Assembly (NCBI GenBank): GCA_024233115.1
Contig: JACKQB010000005.1
Location: 372,001-436,000, forward strand
Source: Akkermansiaceae bacterium
GTDB lineage: Bacteria > Verrucomicrobiota > Verrucomicrobiia > Verrucomicrobiales > Akkermansiaceae
Reading direction: 5' to 3'
Length of the DNA: 64,000 bases
Part shown: one piece after another, positions 1 to 7,793 of the stretch
How the letters are laid out: every line of letters starts with the position of its first letter
Position numbering within the stretch: position 1 is the stretch's first letter
Position numbers and translations under genes: made by a program
Notes under the pieces: model-generated
The model's input: the letters and a program-made list of their open reading frames with translations, nothing else
Databases searched by the model: none
Told to the model about the DNA's origin: nothing

Positions 1-1314
1 GTCATGGATGCCCTGCGCCGGGAGCTTGACCGCATCCTCGAAGAGGAGAATATCGAGGCGGGTGGGCTCACCGTGATCACCACCATTGATCACACCATCC
101 AGCGGGCTGCCGAGCTATCGGTGGAAAGAAATCTCACCAAGGTGGAGAACACAGGCGGCTACGGACACCAGACACGGAAACAGTGGCTGGGTCTCGCCGC
201 CGGCCGGCGTGGTGACCCCGACTACCTCCAGGGGGCCTGCGTGGTGATCGAGAACCGCAGCGGTGCCATACTCGCCGTGGTGGGGGGCAGGAATGCCGAT
301 GAATCGAAATACAACCGCGCCATCCAGGCGGAGCGGCAAATTGGTTCCCTTTTCAAACCCTTTGTCTATCTCACGGCCTTTAACCGCGGTATGATGCCCA
401 AGACCTGGGTCCCCGACGGAAGAATCCGGCCAGGCGAGATCGATGGTGCCCCGCGTTCCTGGTCGCCAGCCAATTCCGATGGCTCCTACGGAGGTTATAT
501 CACGGCCGAGGATGCCTTGGTGAGATCGCGCAACACGTCATCCGTGCGTGTCGGGAATTATGCCGGACTGAAAAACGTCAACCAGACGGCGATCGACGTC
601 GGTTTTATCCAGGGGGTTCCTAACAATCCATCCACCTACCTCGGCTCATGGGAGGCGACTCCCTGGCAGGTGGCGAGCGCCTATACGGTCTTTCCTAACA
701 ATGGCGACTGGTATCGTCCCTACATTGTCCAGGAAATCCGTAACGCCAATGGCGAGCGGGTCTATCCTGGCAAAGGGGACTCGGGGAAACTGGTGGTCAG
801 CGCCGCAGAACCCGGTGCTACCTGGTGTGTATCGAACACCCTGCAGCAAGTCATTGAGCGCGGCACGGGCAGGCGCGTGCGCAGCCTCGGATTCCACGCA
901 CCCTGTGCAGGCAAAACCGGCACCACCGACGATTTCAAGGACGCCTGGTTTGCAGGCTACACGGGGACCATTACCTGCGCTGTTTGGGTGGGTATGGACA
1001 CGCCCAGGAAAATCATCAACGGCGGATACGGCTCTGCCCTGGCTGCGCCGATCTGGACGGACGTCATGATGACGGCCGGCCGGCTCGGCTACGCCACCCC
1101 GGCCTTTAAACCACTCCGCATGACCTCGGCCCAGCTCTGCCGGTGGTCGGCGAAGCGGGCGACCCATGGCTGCGTGATGCATCGCGCCGCCTACACCGCC
1201 CACGTGCCGGTCGACATGCTGCCGGATGCCAATGACTACTGCACCATCCACCCACTGCGCGCCGTCCCCGTGAACCCTAACAAAACACCGCCGAAGGCAA
1301 TACCTCTTGAATAA
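1..1314 (+). CDS. Class A penicillin-binding protein, C-terminal part (cut by window edge)
   Basis: This is the transpeptidase end of a bifunctional peptidoglycan synthase, which crosslinks stem peptides outside the inner membrane. The reading frame is open to base 1, so the start and the expected glycosyltransferase domain lie outside the window. All three acyl-transferase motifs are present, counting from the ATG at base 4: SLFK at residues 115-118 holds the catalytic serine and lysine, SRN is at 175-177, and KTGT is at 304-307. After the domain comes a short Cys-containing tail. The next gene downstream is a paralogue that has lost these motifs. The family assignment is firm; the exact subclass is not. 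Confidence 0.88.
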   Translation, partial: VMDALRRELDRILEEENIEAGGLTVITTIDHTIQRAAELSVERNLTKVENTGGYGHQTRKQWLGLAAGRRGDPDYLQGACVVIENRSGAILAVVGGRNADESKYNRAIQAERQIGSLFKPFVYLTAFNRGMMPKTWVPDGRIRPGEIDGAPRSWSPANSDGSYGGYITAEDALVRSRNTSSVRVGNYAGLKNVNQTAIDVGFIQGVPNNPSTYLGSWEATPWQVASAYTVFPNNGDWYRPYIVQEIRNANGERVYPGKGDSGKLVVSAAEPGATWCVSNTLQQVIERGTGRRVRSLGFHAPCAGKTGTTDDFKDAWFAGYTGTITCAVWVGMDTPRKIINGGYGSALAAPIWTDVMMTAGRLGYATPAFKPLRMTSAQLCRWSAKRATHGCVMHRAAYTAHVPVDMLPDANDYCTIHPLRAVPVNPNKTPPKAIPLE

Positions 1315-1317
1315 ACT

Positions 1318-1345
1318 CCAAGTTTTAAACTCCAAATACCAAGTA
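1318..1345. repeat. Heptamer-periodic intergenic repeat, copy 1
   Basis: Four consecutive 7-base units read CCAAGTT, TTAAACT, CCAAATA and CCAAGTA. Near-identical blocks occur at 56699-56726 and, in the opposite orientation, at 31719-31753. It sits just after the first PBP stop codon. Confidence 0.7.
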
Positions 1346-1379
1346 AGATTCCCGCACGACCATGGAAGGTCGCTCCATG

Positions 1380-1407
1380 TTGGTTTTTGGAGTTTGAAAC
1401 TTAAATA
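1380..1407. repeat. Heptamer-periodic intergenic repeat, copy 2 (inverted relative to copy 1)
   Basis: The units TTGGTTT, TTGGAGT, TTGAAAC and TTAAATA form the reverse-orientation partner of the block at 1318-1345. The two arms flank about 34 bases containing GACCATGGAAGGTC. It lies 11 bases upstream of the next start codon, so a transcript could fold into a long imperfect hairpin. Confidence 0.6.
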
Positions 1408-1418
1408 ACAAATCGAAC

Positions 1419-3125
1419 ATGAGTTGGAAACCTGCTGCAGAGCCACGACGCCTGGACCGCTGGCTGCCGGATTGGGTGCCGGGCTGGCTGCGTGGCCTGA
1501 TCCGTTGGTGTATCAAGTGGAGCTTGGTGGGCGCGATCCTGGCCCTGGCGGTTTGTTTGTTCTACTTCTACCTGTCCTGGCAATATGACATGCGGGCCGT
1601 TGCCAAGATGCCCGAGCACTCGGTGATCATCGATCGGCACGGCATGGAGTTCGCTACCATTCACGGACAGAAAAGGCGTCAGATCACACGCTCCGAAATA
1701 CCCGATGTCATGGTGGACGCCCTGCTCGCCAGGGAGGATGCCCGGTTTTTTGAGCATAGCGGGGTCGATAGCAAAGGTCTTGTTAGAGCCACCCTTCGCA
1801 ATATCAAGGACAGGTCATTTACCCAGGGCGCATCAACCTTGACGATGCAGCTGACACGCAACAGCTATGACCTCAAGGCGAAGTCGCTTCATCGCAAGCT
1901 GTTGGAAATCGCGGTGACCTTGCGGATCGAACGCCACTATACCAAAGACGAAATCCTGACGCATTATCTGAACCGGATCTACTTCGGTGCTGGTTGCCAT
2001 GGTGTGGAAGAGGCGGCACAAACCTATTTCGGCAGGGCCGCCAAGGAGCTGAACATTGGCGAGTGCGCTCTGCTGGTGGGGATCATCCGCGGCCCCCATC
2101 TGTTCTCTCCGTTCCGGAATCTGAAAGGGGCGCTCGTGCAGCGTGATGAGGTGCTCGAGAGAATGGTGCAGTGTGATTACCTGAGTCCCGGACAGGTCGG
2201 CGCCGCCCGCAGTGCGCCCATCCGTCTGGTTCCCGAGCAGGACCGGCAGCAGGGAAGTTCCTACCTGCGTGAAAGTATCCGTAAACAACTGAACATCATT
2301 CTGGATCAACACGATATTCGCCACGGCGGGCTGCGGATCCACACCACCCTGGATGTTGTCCTGCAATCGCAATGCGAGAAACTGCTGATGGCTAACATCC
2401 CCGGTCTTGAGAAAGGGGCGCCGGGAGCTTCGCGCGATGGCACAGATGCCGATGCCTTGCAGGCTGCCGTGGTGCGCATGAATCCCAAGACAGGTGGCGT
2501 TCTCGCTCTTTGTGGTGGCAGGGATTTCAAACAGTCACAGTTTAATCGCGCCACCCACGGTAAACGTGATCTTGGCGCGGCCTTTTCACCGTTCCTTTAC
2601 GCCATGGCGATGGAGCGCGGCAAGGTGGCCCTGGCTGGACGGCCATTGCAAACGGGTCGACAGCTTGGTGTGGATGAAACGATCCGACTGGGTAAGCGGT
2701 TCGGGTTTTCAGGGCCATTTCTGAAAAGCGAAGACCTCTACCGGGGATCGCTTTCGGCCAGTCCGATGGAGCTTGCCGTGGCTGCATCAGCCTTGTCTAA
2801 CAGCGGCGTGCGGCCTGATCCGTTTTTCATCCTCAAGATCACCGATGCGAAAGGTCGGGTCATGTATGAATACCATCCGGGTTCAACCCCCGTTGTCGGC
2901 AAGGATGTCGCCAGTGAAACGGTGGCGGCACACGCGAGTCTTCGGGCCCGGGAAGGGCGGGTAAGCGCCTCATCGGCCTGCCGGGATGTCTGGGCAACCC
3001 GGATTGGCTCTGCCGATGTGACCGTCCTGTGGCTCGGATACGACCAGCCAAGGAAGGTGGGGCCGTCCGATCAAGTCAAACGCACCACAGGTGCGCTGAT
3101 GCGGAGCTTGAAGGATGCGCCGTGA
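1419..3125 (+). CDS. Class A PBP with intact glycosyltransferase and degenerate transpeptidase domain
   Basis: This 568-residue protein has a cytoplasmic N-terminus, one membrane segment (about residues 35-55) and a GT51 peptidoglycan glycosyltransferase domain. REDARFFEHSG carries the catalytic Glu at 106, GASTLTMQ is at 137-144, and KDEILTHYLN follows. The C-terminal half still aligns with a penicillin-binding domain, but the active site is gone. The SLFK of the upstream paralogue is replaced by AAFS, the SRN region is missing, and the KTGT segment has become ATRIGSAD. The protein should therefore polymerise glycan but not crosslink it, perhaps relying on the neighbour. The ATG at 1419 gives the cytoplasmic tail normal for this family. 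Confidence 0.85.
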   Translation: MSWKPAAEPRRLDRWLPDWVPGWLRGLIRWCIKWSLVGAILALAVCLFYFYLSWQYDMRAVAKMPEHSVIIDRHGMEFATIHGQKRRQITRSEIPDVMVDALLAREDARFFEHSGVDSKGLVRATLRNIKDRSFTQGASTLTMQLTRNSYDLKAKSLHRKLLEIAVTLRIERHYTKDEILTHYLNRIYFGAGCHGVEEAAQTYFGRAAKELNIGECALLVGIIRGPHLFSPFRNLKGALVQRDEVLERMVQCDYLSPGQVGAARSAPIRLVPEQDRQQGSSYLRESIRKQLNIILDQHDIRHGGLRIHTTLDVVLQSQCEKLLMANIPGLEKGAPGASRDGTDADALQAAVVRMNPKTGGVLALCGGRDFKQSQFNRATHGKRDLGAAFSPFLYAMAMERGKVALAGRPLQTGRQLGVDETIRLGKRFGFSGPFLKSEDLYRGSLSASPMELAVAASALSNSGVRPDPFFILKITDAKGRVMYEYHPGSTPVVGKDVASETVAAHASLRAREGRVSASSACRDVWATRIGSADVTVLWLGYDQPRKVGPSDQVKRTTGALMRSLKDAP

Positions 3126-3305
3126 TTGCCTCATGAGAAACTCCCCCGATGCAAGGCGCGGGGTGTCTAACAGGCAGCAAACTCAAAATACCAAACCCAG
3201 AATGATAGCCGCCTAGCCTAAAAGCCACTTCAGCACAGAATCAATGGCCGGATTTGACTTCGCGGCAGCCTGGTCCCAGGCCACTCCGATACTGAGCACT
3301 CCGCC

Positions 3306-3321
3306 TCCAATAGGGCAACAT
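3306..3321 (+). repeat. Degenerate terminal CRISPR repeat
   Basis: Only the last 16 bases of the repeat remain (TCCAATAGGGCAACAT); the 5' 20 bases have diverged. It is followed by a normal 30-base spacer at 3322-3351. A decayed repeat normally marks the old end of an array, which here is the end farthest from cas2. Confidence 0.85.
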
Positions 3322-3351
3322 CAGTCTTCTCCGCAATATCCTTGGCTTCCT

Positions 3352-6300
3352 GCTTTGCCTTGATTCCAAAATCCAATAGGGCAACATTTGAAAGAATATC
3401 AATTTACCCTCACCACGGCTTTGCCTTGATTCCAAAATCCAATAGGGCAACATTGATCGTTTTCCGAGTGACCCCGAGACGGGCTTTGCCTTGATTCCAA
3501 AATCCAATAGGGCAACATCAAATAGTAATTCTGGACGACCCTGATTACGCTTTGCCTTGATTCCAAAATCCAATAGGGCAACATGTCCCTGACGAAGACG
3601 TCGAGGGCTCTTCCGCTTTGCCTTGATTCCAAAATCCAATAGGGCAACATTACAAATCTGCTCTTCGGTCCGCCCCAGCTGCTTTGCCTTGATTCCAAAA
3701 TCCAATAGGGCAACATGCGTCCGGAGGTGAGGCCTCTTGCGCTGATGCTTTGCCTTGATTCCAAAATCCAATAGGGCAACATTGGCCTCTGCACCGGCCC
3801 GATTGACCGATTGCTTTGCCTTGATTCCAAAATCCAATAGGGCAACATGCACTCGGGACACGCTGGCACGCTGGCACGGCTTTGCCTTGATTCCAAAATC
3901 CAATAGGGCAACATTACAGTCAGCCATGGTGCATCCTACCGCAGCTTTGCCTTGATTCCAAAATCCAATAGGGCAACATCCGGGCCGACAATGTGTCGCA
4001 GGCAGCCCAGCTTTGCCTTGATTCCAAAATCCAATAGGGCAACATTCGTTCGCAACTCTTGCCTCGGCCTCGGCTGCTTTGCCTTGATTCCAAAATCCAA
4101 TAGGGCAACATCGGGATTTACAGCAGCAGCCGCAAGCGTATGCTTTGCCTTGATTCCAAAATCCAATAGGGCAACATAGATATTCGTACGTTGTGTTAGC
4201 CTGCGCCGCTTTGCCTTGATTCCAAAATCCAATAGGGCAACATCAGCCTGAGAGCTGCCAGCCGTTCCAGAGCGCTTTGCCTTGATTCCAAAATCCAATA
4301 GGGCAACATATGTGCATAGGTGACAATCTCGTGACAACAGCTTTGCCTTGATTCCAAAATCCAATAGGGCAACATTCACCACCAAGCTCGCCGCCCTCCT
4401 CGAGTGCTTTGCCTTGATTCCAAAATCCAATAGGGCAACATGTCAAGGTTGATGCGGAAGACAATGACCAGGCTTTGCCTTGATTCCAAAATCCAATAGG
4501 GCAACATACGCCAAGGTGACGGCAATTCAACTCAGCTGCTTTGCCTTGATTCCAAAATCCAATAGGGCAACATAGTGATGCCAATAACCAACGTCAGTTA
4601 GACGCTTTGCCTTGATTCCAAAATCCAATAGGGCAACATCTGAAGACGCCACGGTCAAAGCCGGGGACAGCTTTGCCTTGATTCCAAAATCCAATAGGGC
4701 AACATAGGCCATTGAAATTCTTTCACACATCGCACGCTTTGCCTTGATTCCAAAATCCAATAGGGCAACATATATGCGTTGACCGGGCAAATGTTGGACG
4801 CGCTTTGCCTTGATTCCAAAATCCAATAGGGCAACATCCCGTCGTCTTTGAAGCCATCAGCGGCATCGCTTTGCCTTGATTCCAAAATCCAATAGGGCAA
4901 CATGCGGAGCTGAAGGCCAAGGAATCGGCGGCTGCTTTGCCTTGATTCCAAAATCCAATAGGGCAACATTCAGGAAAACCATCGTGTTCAAGTGCCCCCG
5001 CTTTGCCTTGATTCCAAAATCCAATAGGGCAACATACTCGCCCACCGGTGGTGTATCCATGCCCAGCTTTGCCTTGATTCCAAAATCCAATAGGGCAACA
5101 TTTTTAGGCGTCAATCATCGCAACCACGGCAGCTTTGCCTTGATTCCAAAATCCAATAGGGCAACATGGGCGCGGAGCTGAAGCTGGCCGAGAGGCAGCT
5201 TTGCCTTGATTCCAAAATCCAATAGGGCAACATAACACCAACGCCGACTGGCTCGACCTCATAGCTTTGCCTTGATTCCAAAATCCAATAGGGCAACATT
5301 CACATGAATGAGGAACGAATGAATGTTGAGCTTTGCCTTGATTCCAAAATCCAATAGGGCAACATGGCCCGCCAGGACAACAAGCCGCACCCCATGCTTT
5401 GCCTTGATTCCAAAATCCAATAGGGCAACATGCACCGTCGAGCTTGGCGAGATAAACGGGAGCTTTGCCTTGATTCCAAAATCCAATAGGGCAACATGAT
5501 AAAATCCAACACCAACCAACACCAACCGCTTTGCCTTGATTCCAAAATCCAATAGGGCAACATGGTTCTCCTGCGCCTACACCAGCAGGGTGTGCTTTGC
5601 CTTGATTCCAAAATCCAATAGGGCAACATACAAAGCCGCCGAACAGCTCATGGGCAAGGCTTTGCCTTGATTCCAAAATCCAATAGGGCAACATAAATCA
5701 CCTCCCCGTGGATCGTCTCCACACGCTTTGCCTTGATTCCAAAATCCAATAGGGCAACATCAGCAATCGGCGCAACAGCATTCTTCATGAGCTTTGCCTT
5801 GATTCCAAAATCCAATAGGGCAACATACGCCGGCTCATCCACCGCACCCGTGGACAGCTTTGCCTTGATTCCAAAATCCAATAGGGCAACATCAGCAATC
5901 GGCGCAACAGCATTCTTCATGAGCTTTGCCTTGATTCCAAAATCCAATAGGGCAACATGCTTAAGCTGCCGCGCATCACCTCGGCACTGCTTTGCCTTGA
6001 TTCCAAAATCCAATAGGGCAACATCGCACGCCTGCCGCCACTATTTCGCAACGAGCTTTGCCTTGATTCCAAAATCCAATAGGGCAACATACGTCATACC
6101 TAGGCAAGATCGGAGAAACTGCTTTGCCTTGATTCCAAAATCCAATAGGGCAACATGCGAGTGCGCCCGCTGAGAGGACTCCCCTGCTTTGCCTTGATTC
6201 CAAAATCCAATAGGGCAACATTCCAGCGTGCCGCCGTGGAAAATCCCCTCAGGCTTTGCCTTGATTCCAAAATCCAATAGGGCAACATGACCACATTACA

Positions 6301-6486
6301 CGGGTCCTCGTCCATCTGGCTTTGCCTTGATTCCAAAATCCAATAGGGCAACATTGGACGCAACGGGAAGCGGAAGCACAACCTGCTTTGCCTTGATTCC
6401 AAAATCCAATAGGGCAACATTGAGATGCACCCATCCCGTGGATGGAATATGCTTTGCCTTGATTCCAAAATCCAATAGGGCAACAT
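3352..6486 (+). CRISPR. Type II-C CRISPR array, 48 full repeats
   Basis: I counted 48 full 36-base repeats, the first at 3352-3387 and the last at 6451-6486. Each starts GCTTTGCCTTGATTCC and ends TCCAATAGGGCAACAT. Spacing is 66 bases almost everywhere, giving 30-base spacers, with a few of 29 or 31 (for example before 3483, 3944, 5659, 6186 and 6253). Every full copy I read is identical. The plus strand is assigned as the RNA-coding strand because the anti-repeat at 11303-11318 pairs with the 5' part of the plus-strand repeat, as Cas9 guides require. Transcription then runs toward cas2, with the degenerate repeat at the 5' end. Two spacers (5761-5790 and 5893-5922) are identical. Confidence 0.97.
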
Positions 6487-6505
6487 AGTTGCTCTATTGG
6501 ATTTT
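6467..6505 (+). other. Inverted half-repeat capping the CRISPR array
   Basis: Directly after the last repeat, GTTGCTCTATTGGATTTT (6488-6505) is the reverse complement of the 3' half of that repeat (6467-6484) except for one C-to-T change, which becomes a G-U pair in RNA. A plus-strand transcript would form an 18-bp hairpin with a 3-base loop, ending in TTTT and then CATTATC. It lies 13 bases before the cas2 stop codon. It could stop or protect array transcripts that run toward the cas genes, or mark the integration end. Confidence 0.8.
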
Positions 6506-6518
6506 CATTATCAATGAG

Positions 6519-6854
6519 TTACCACAGAAGGGTCTGGTCAGGCAGTTGTTCTGGAGGGACTTCCTCAGCGGGGCTTCCGTGGATGATGTATGAGCGTTCC
6601 CATTGGGCGCGGGTGATGTAAATCGCTCTCACGGAACCTTCCGGGGGCATGTGGGCTTTGACCCGGCGGAGGTGGGTTTGCTGGCGTGAGGCGGTGACGC
6701 AGGGGCGGATGTAAACGCTGAACTGCATCATCTGGTATCCATCCTCCAAGAGAAACTTGCGGAAGTTTGTAGCAGCTTTCCGTTCCTTTTTTGTGATGAC
6801 CGGGAGGTCGAATGCTACCATTAGCCAGCCCATTTTGAATTTGAGTGTGTCCAT
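6519..6854 (-). CDS. cas2: CRISPR-associated endoribonuclease-fold protein Cas2
   Basis: This 111-residue protein is the Cas2 subunit of the spacer-integration complex with Cas1. The ferredoxin-like start GWLMVAFDLPV carries the conserved Asp after the first beta strand, followed by a Lys/Arg-rich helix and FSVYIRPC. The ATG at 6854 is chosen because longer starts run deep into cas1; it overlaps the 3' end of cas1 by 34 bases, suggesting translational coupling. A second possible ATG is at 6833. The gene is last in the leftward cas9-cas1-cas2 operon and faces the array head-on, with only 32 bases between its stop codon and the last repeat. Confidence 0.92.
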   Translation of the reverse strand: MDTLKFKMGWLMVAFDLPVITKKERKAATNFRKFLLEDGYQMMQFSVYIRPCVTASRQQTHLRRVKAHMPPEGSVRAIYITRAQWERSYIIHGSPAEEVPPEQLPDQTLLW

Positions 6855-7741
6855 GGTTTGTAAAGTCCGGCTCTTTGTTCGACGAGAGCTTTCCTGAAGG
6901 AGCGAATGACACCTTCGATGCAGCTCCGGATATCGAGTTGGAGGCCGAAGTAGTCGATTCTGACGGTGGGGAAGCCTGTTACCCATTTCCTGAATTCAGG
7001 GGTGACCTCCCAGTCTTCGGAGCCGGGGTGCTGTCTAACCCACTGGGCGACGCGCCAATCAACACACGGGCGAAACGGCTCCATGAGGTCGTAGGCGAGG
7101 GGAGTGGAACGCTCGCGCACAACATGGTTGATGCCGAAGGTAGGGTCGATTCCGAGAGCAAAACAGTTCTGTAGCACTGTGGAGAGGAGAATGGCGTAAC
7201 CGTAGTTGAGCAGCTGGTTGACTCCACCCTCGTTTCTGCCGCGTTTGAAGTCGTCTGTCTCGGCAATGGCATCGCCATAGATATCCCAGAATGCCCGGGC
7301 ACAGATGGATTCCTTGTGCATTTTGCGACCGCGCGCGGTCATGGCGAGGAGCTTGAGAGTGGAGTGATTGGGCGCAATTTGTTCAGCCAAACTCAGTTGA
7401 TTCAACGTTTTGGCATCGATCGTTTTGCGCCAGAGGTTATCGAGAACCTTCTTGGGCAGGCTGATCTGGGCACGGGTGAGAAGAGTGTCCGTGGATCGGT
7501 TGGCGGGTAGCAGCAATGCGGCAGGTTTGAATGTTTCGCAGACGACCAGTGCGACACCTAATTTTGATGCCTCAAGCAGTAGTTTGGAGTGGATAGAAGC
7601 TGAAAAAGAGGTGATGACGATGGCTGCGACGTCTTCCAGAGGGATAGACCGTGTTTCATTACCAGTGTTGCACGTCAGTTGTCCTTTCTTGCAAGAAATA
7701 GAACACTCGGGGGAGTCGATGCTGACGATGTGGTAAGACAC
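6821..7741 (-). CDS. cas1: CRISPR integrase Cas1 (type II)
   Basis: This 306-residue protein is the metal-dependent integrase that inserts new spacers. The expected active-site residues are visible: Glu144 in KESICARAFW, His206 in INHVVRE and Glu221 in YDLMEPFRP. The N-terminal beta-rich domain (about residues 1-80) precedes the all-helical catalytic domain. Length and motifs fit type II Cas1. It lies 52 bases downstream of cas9 and overlaps cas2, so the three form one operon. No csn2 or cas4 is present, as expected for subtype II-C. Confidence 0.95.
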   Translation of the reverse strand: MSYHIVSIDSPECSISCKKGQLTCNTGNETRSIPLEDVAAIVITSFSASIHSKLLLEASKLGVALVVCETFKPAALLLPANRSTDTLLTRAQISLPKKVLDNLWRKTIDAKTLNQLSLAEQIAPNHSTLKLLAMTARGRKMHKESICARAFWDIYGDAIAETDDFKRGRNEGGVNQLLNYGYAILLSTVLQNCFALGIDPTFGINHVVRERSTPLAYDLMEPFRPCVDWRVAQWVRQHPGSEDWEVTPEFRKWVTGFPTVRIDYFGLQLDIRSCIEGVIRSFRKALVEQRAGLYKPWTHSNSKWAG

Positions 7742-7793
7742 TATGCTATCCTGTAAAATTAGGCGCAGAAATAGGCCCGGATTATCTCGCCTG

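Noticed and set aside
3241..6486. Many long open frames on both strands repeating phrases such as LPYWILESRQS or LIPKSNRAT
   Set aside because: They are produced by the CRISPR repeats: the 66-base period equals 22 codons, so a frame without a stop in the repeat stays open. No gene is there.
3352..6486. Minus-strand transcription of the array, which would be in line with the cas genes
   Set aside because: The degenerate repeat position alone would allow it, but the anti-repeat and the tail at 11303-11441 only make sense with plus-strand crRNA.
6488..6505. The inverted half-repeat as the tracrRNA anti-repeat
   Set aside because: On the plus strand it pairs with the wrong (3') half of the repeat for a Cas9 guide, and on the minus strand it runs straight into the array with no tracrRNA tail. 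The element at 11303 fits both demands.
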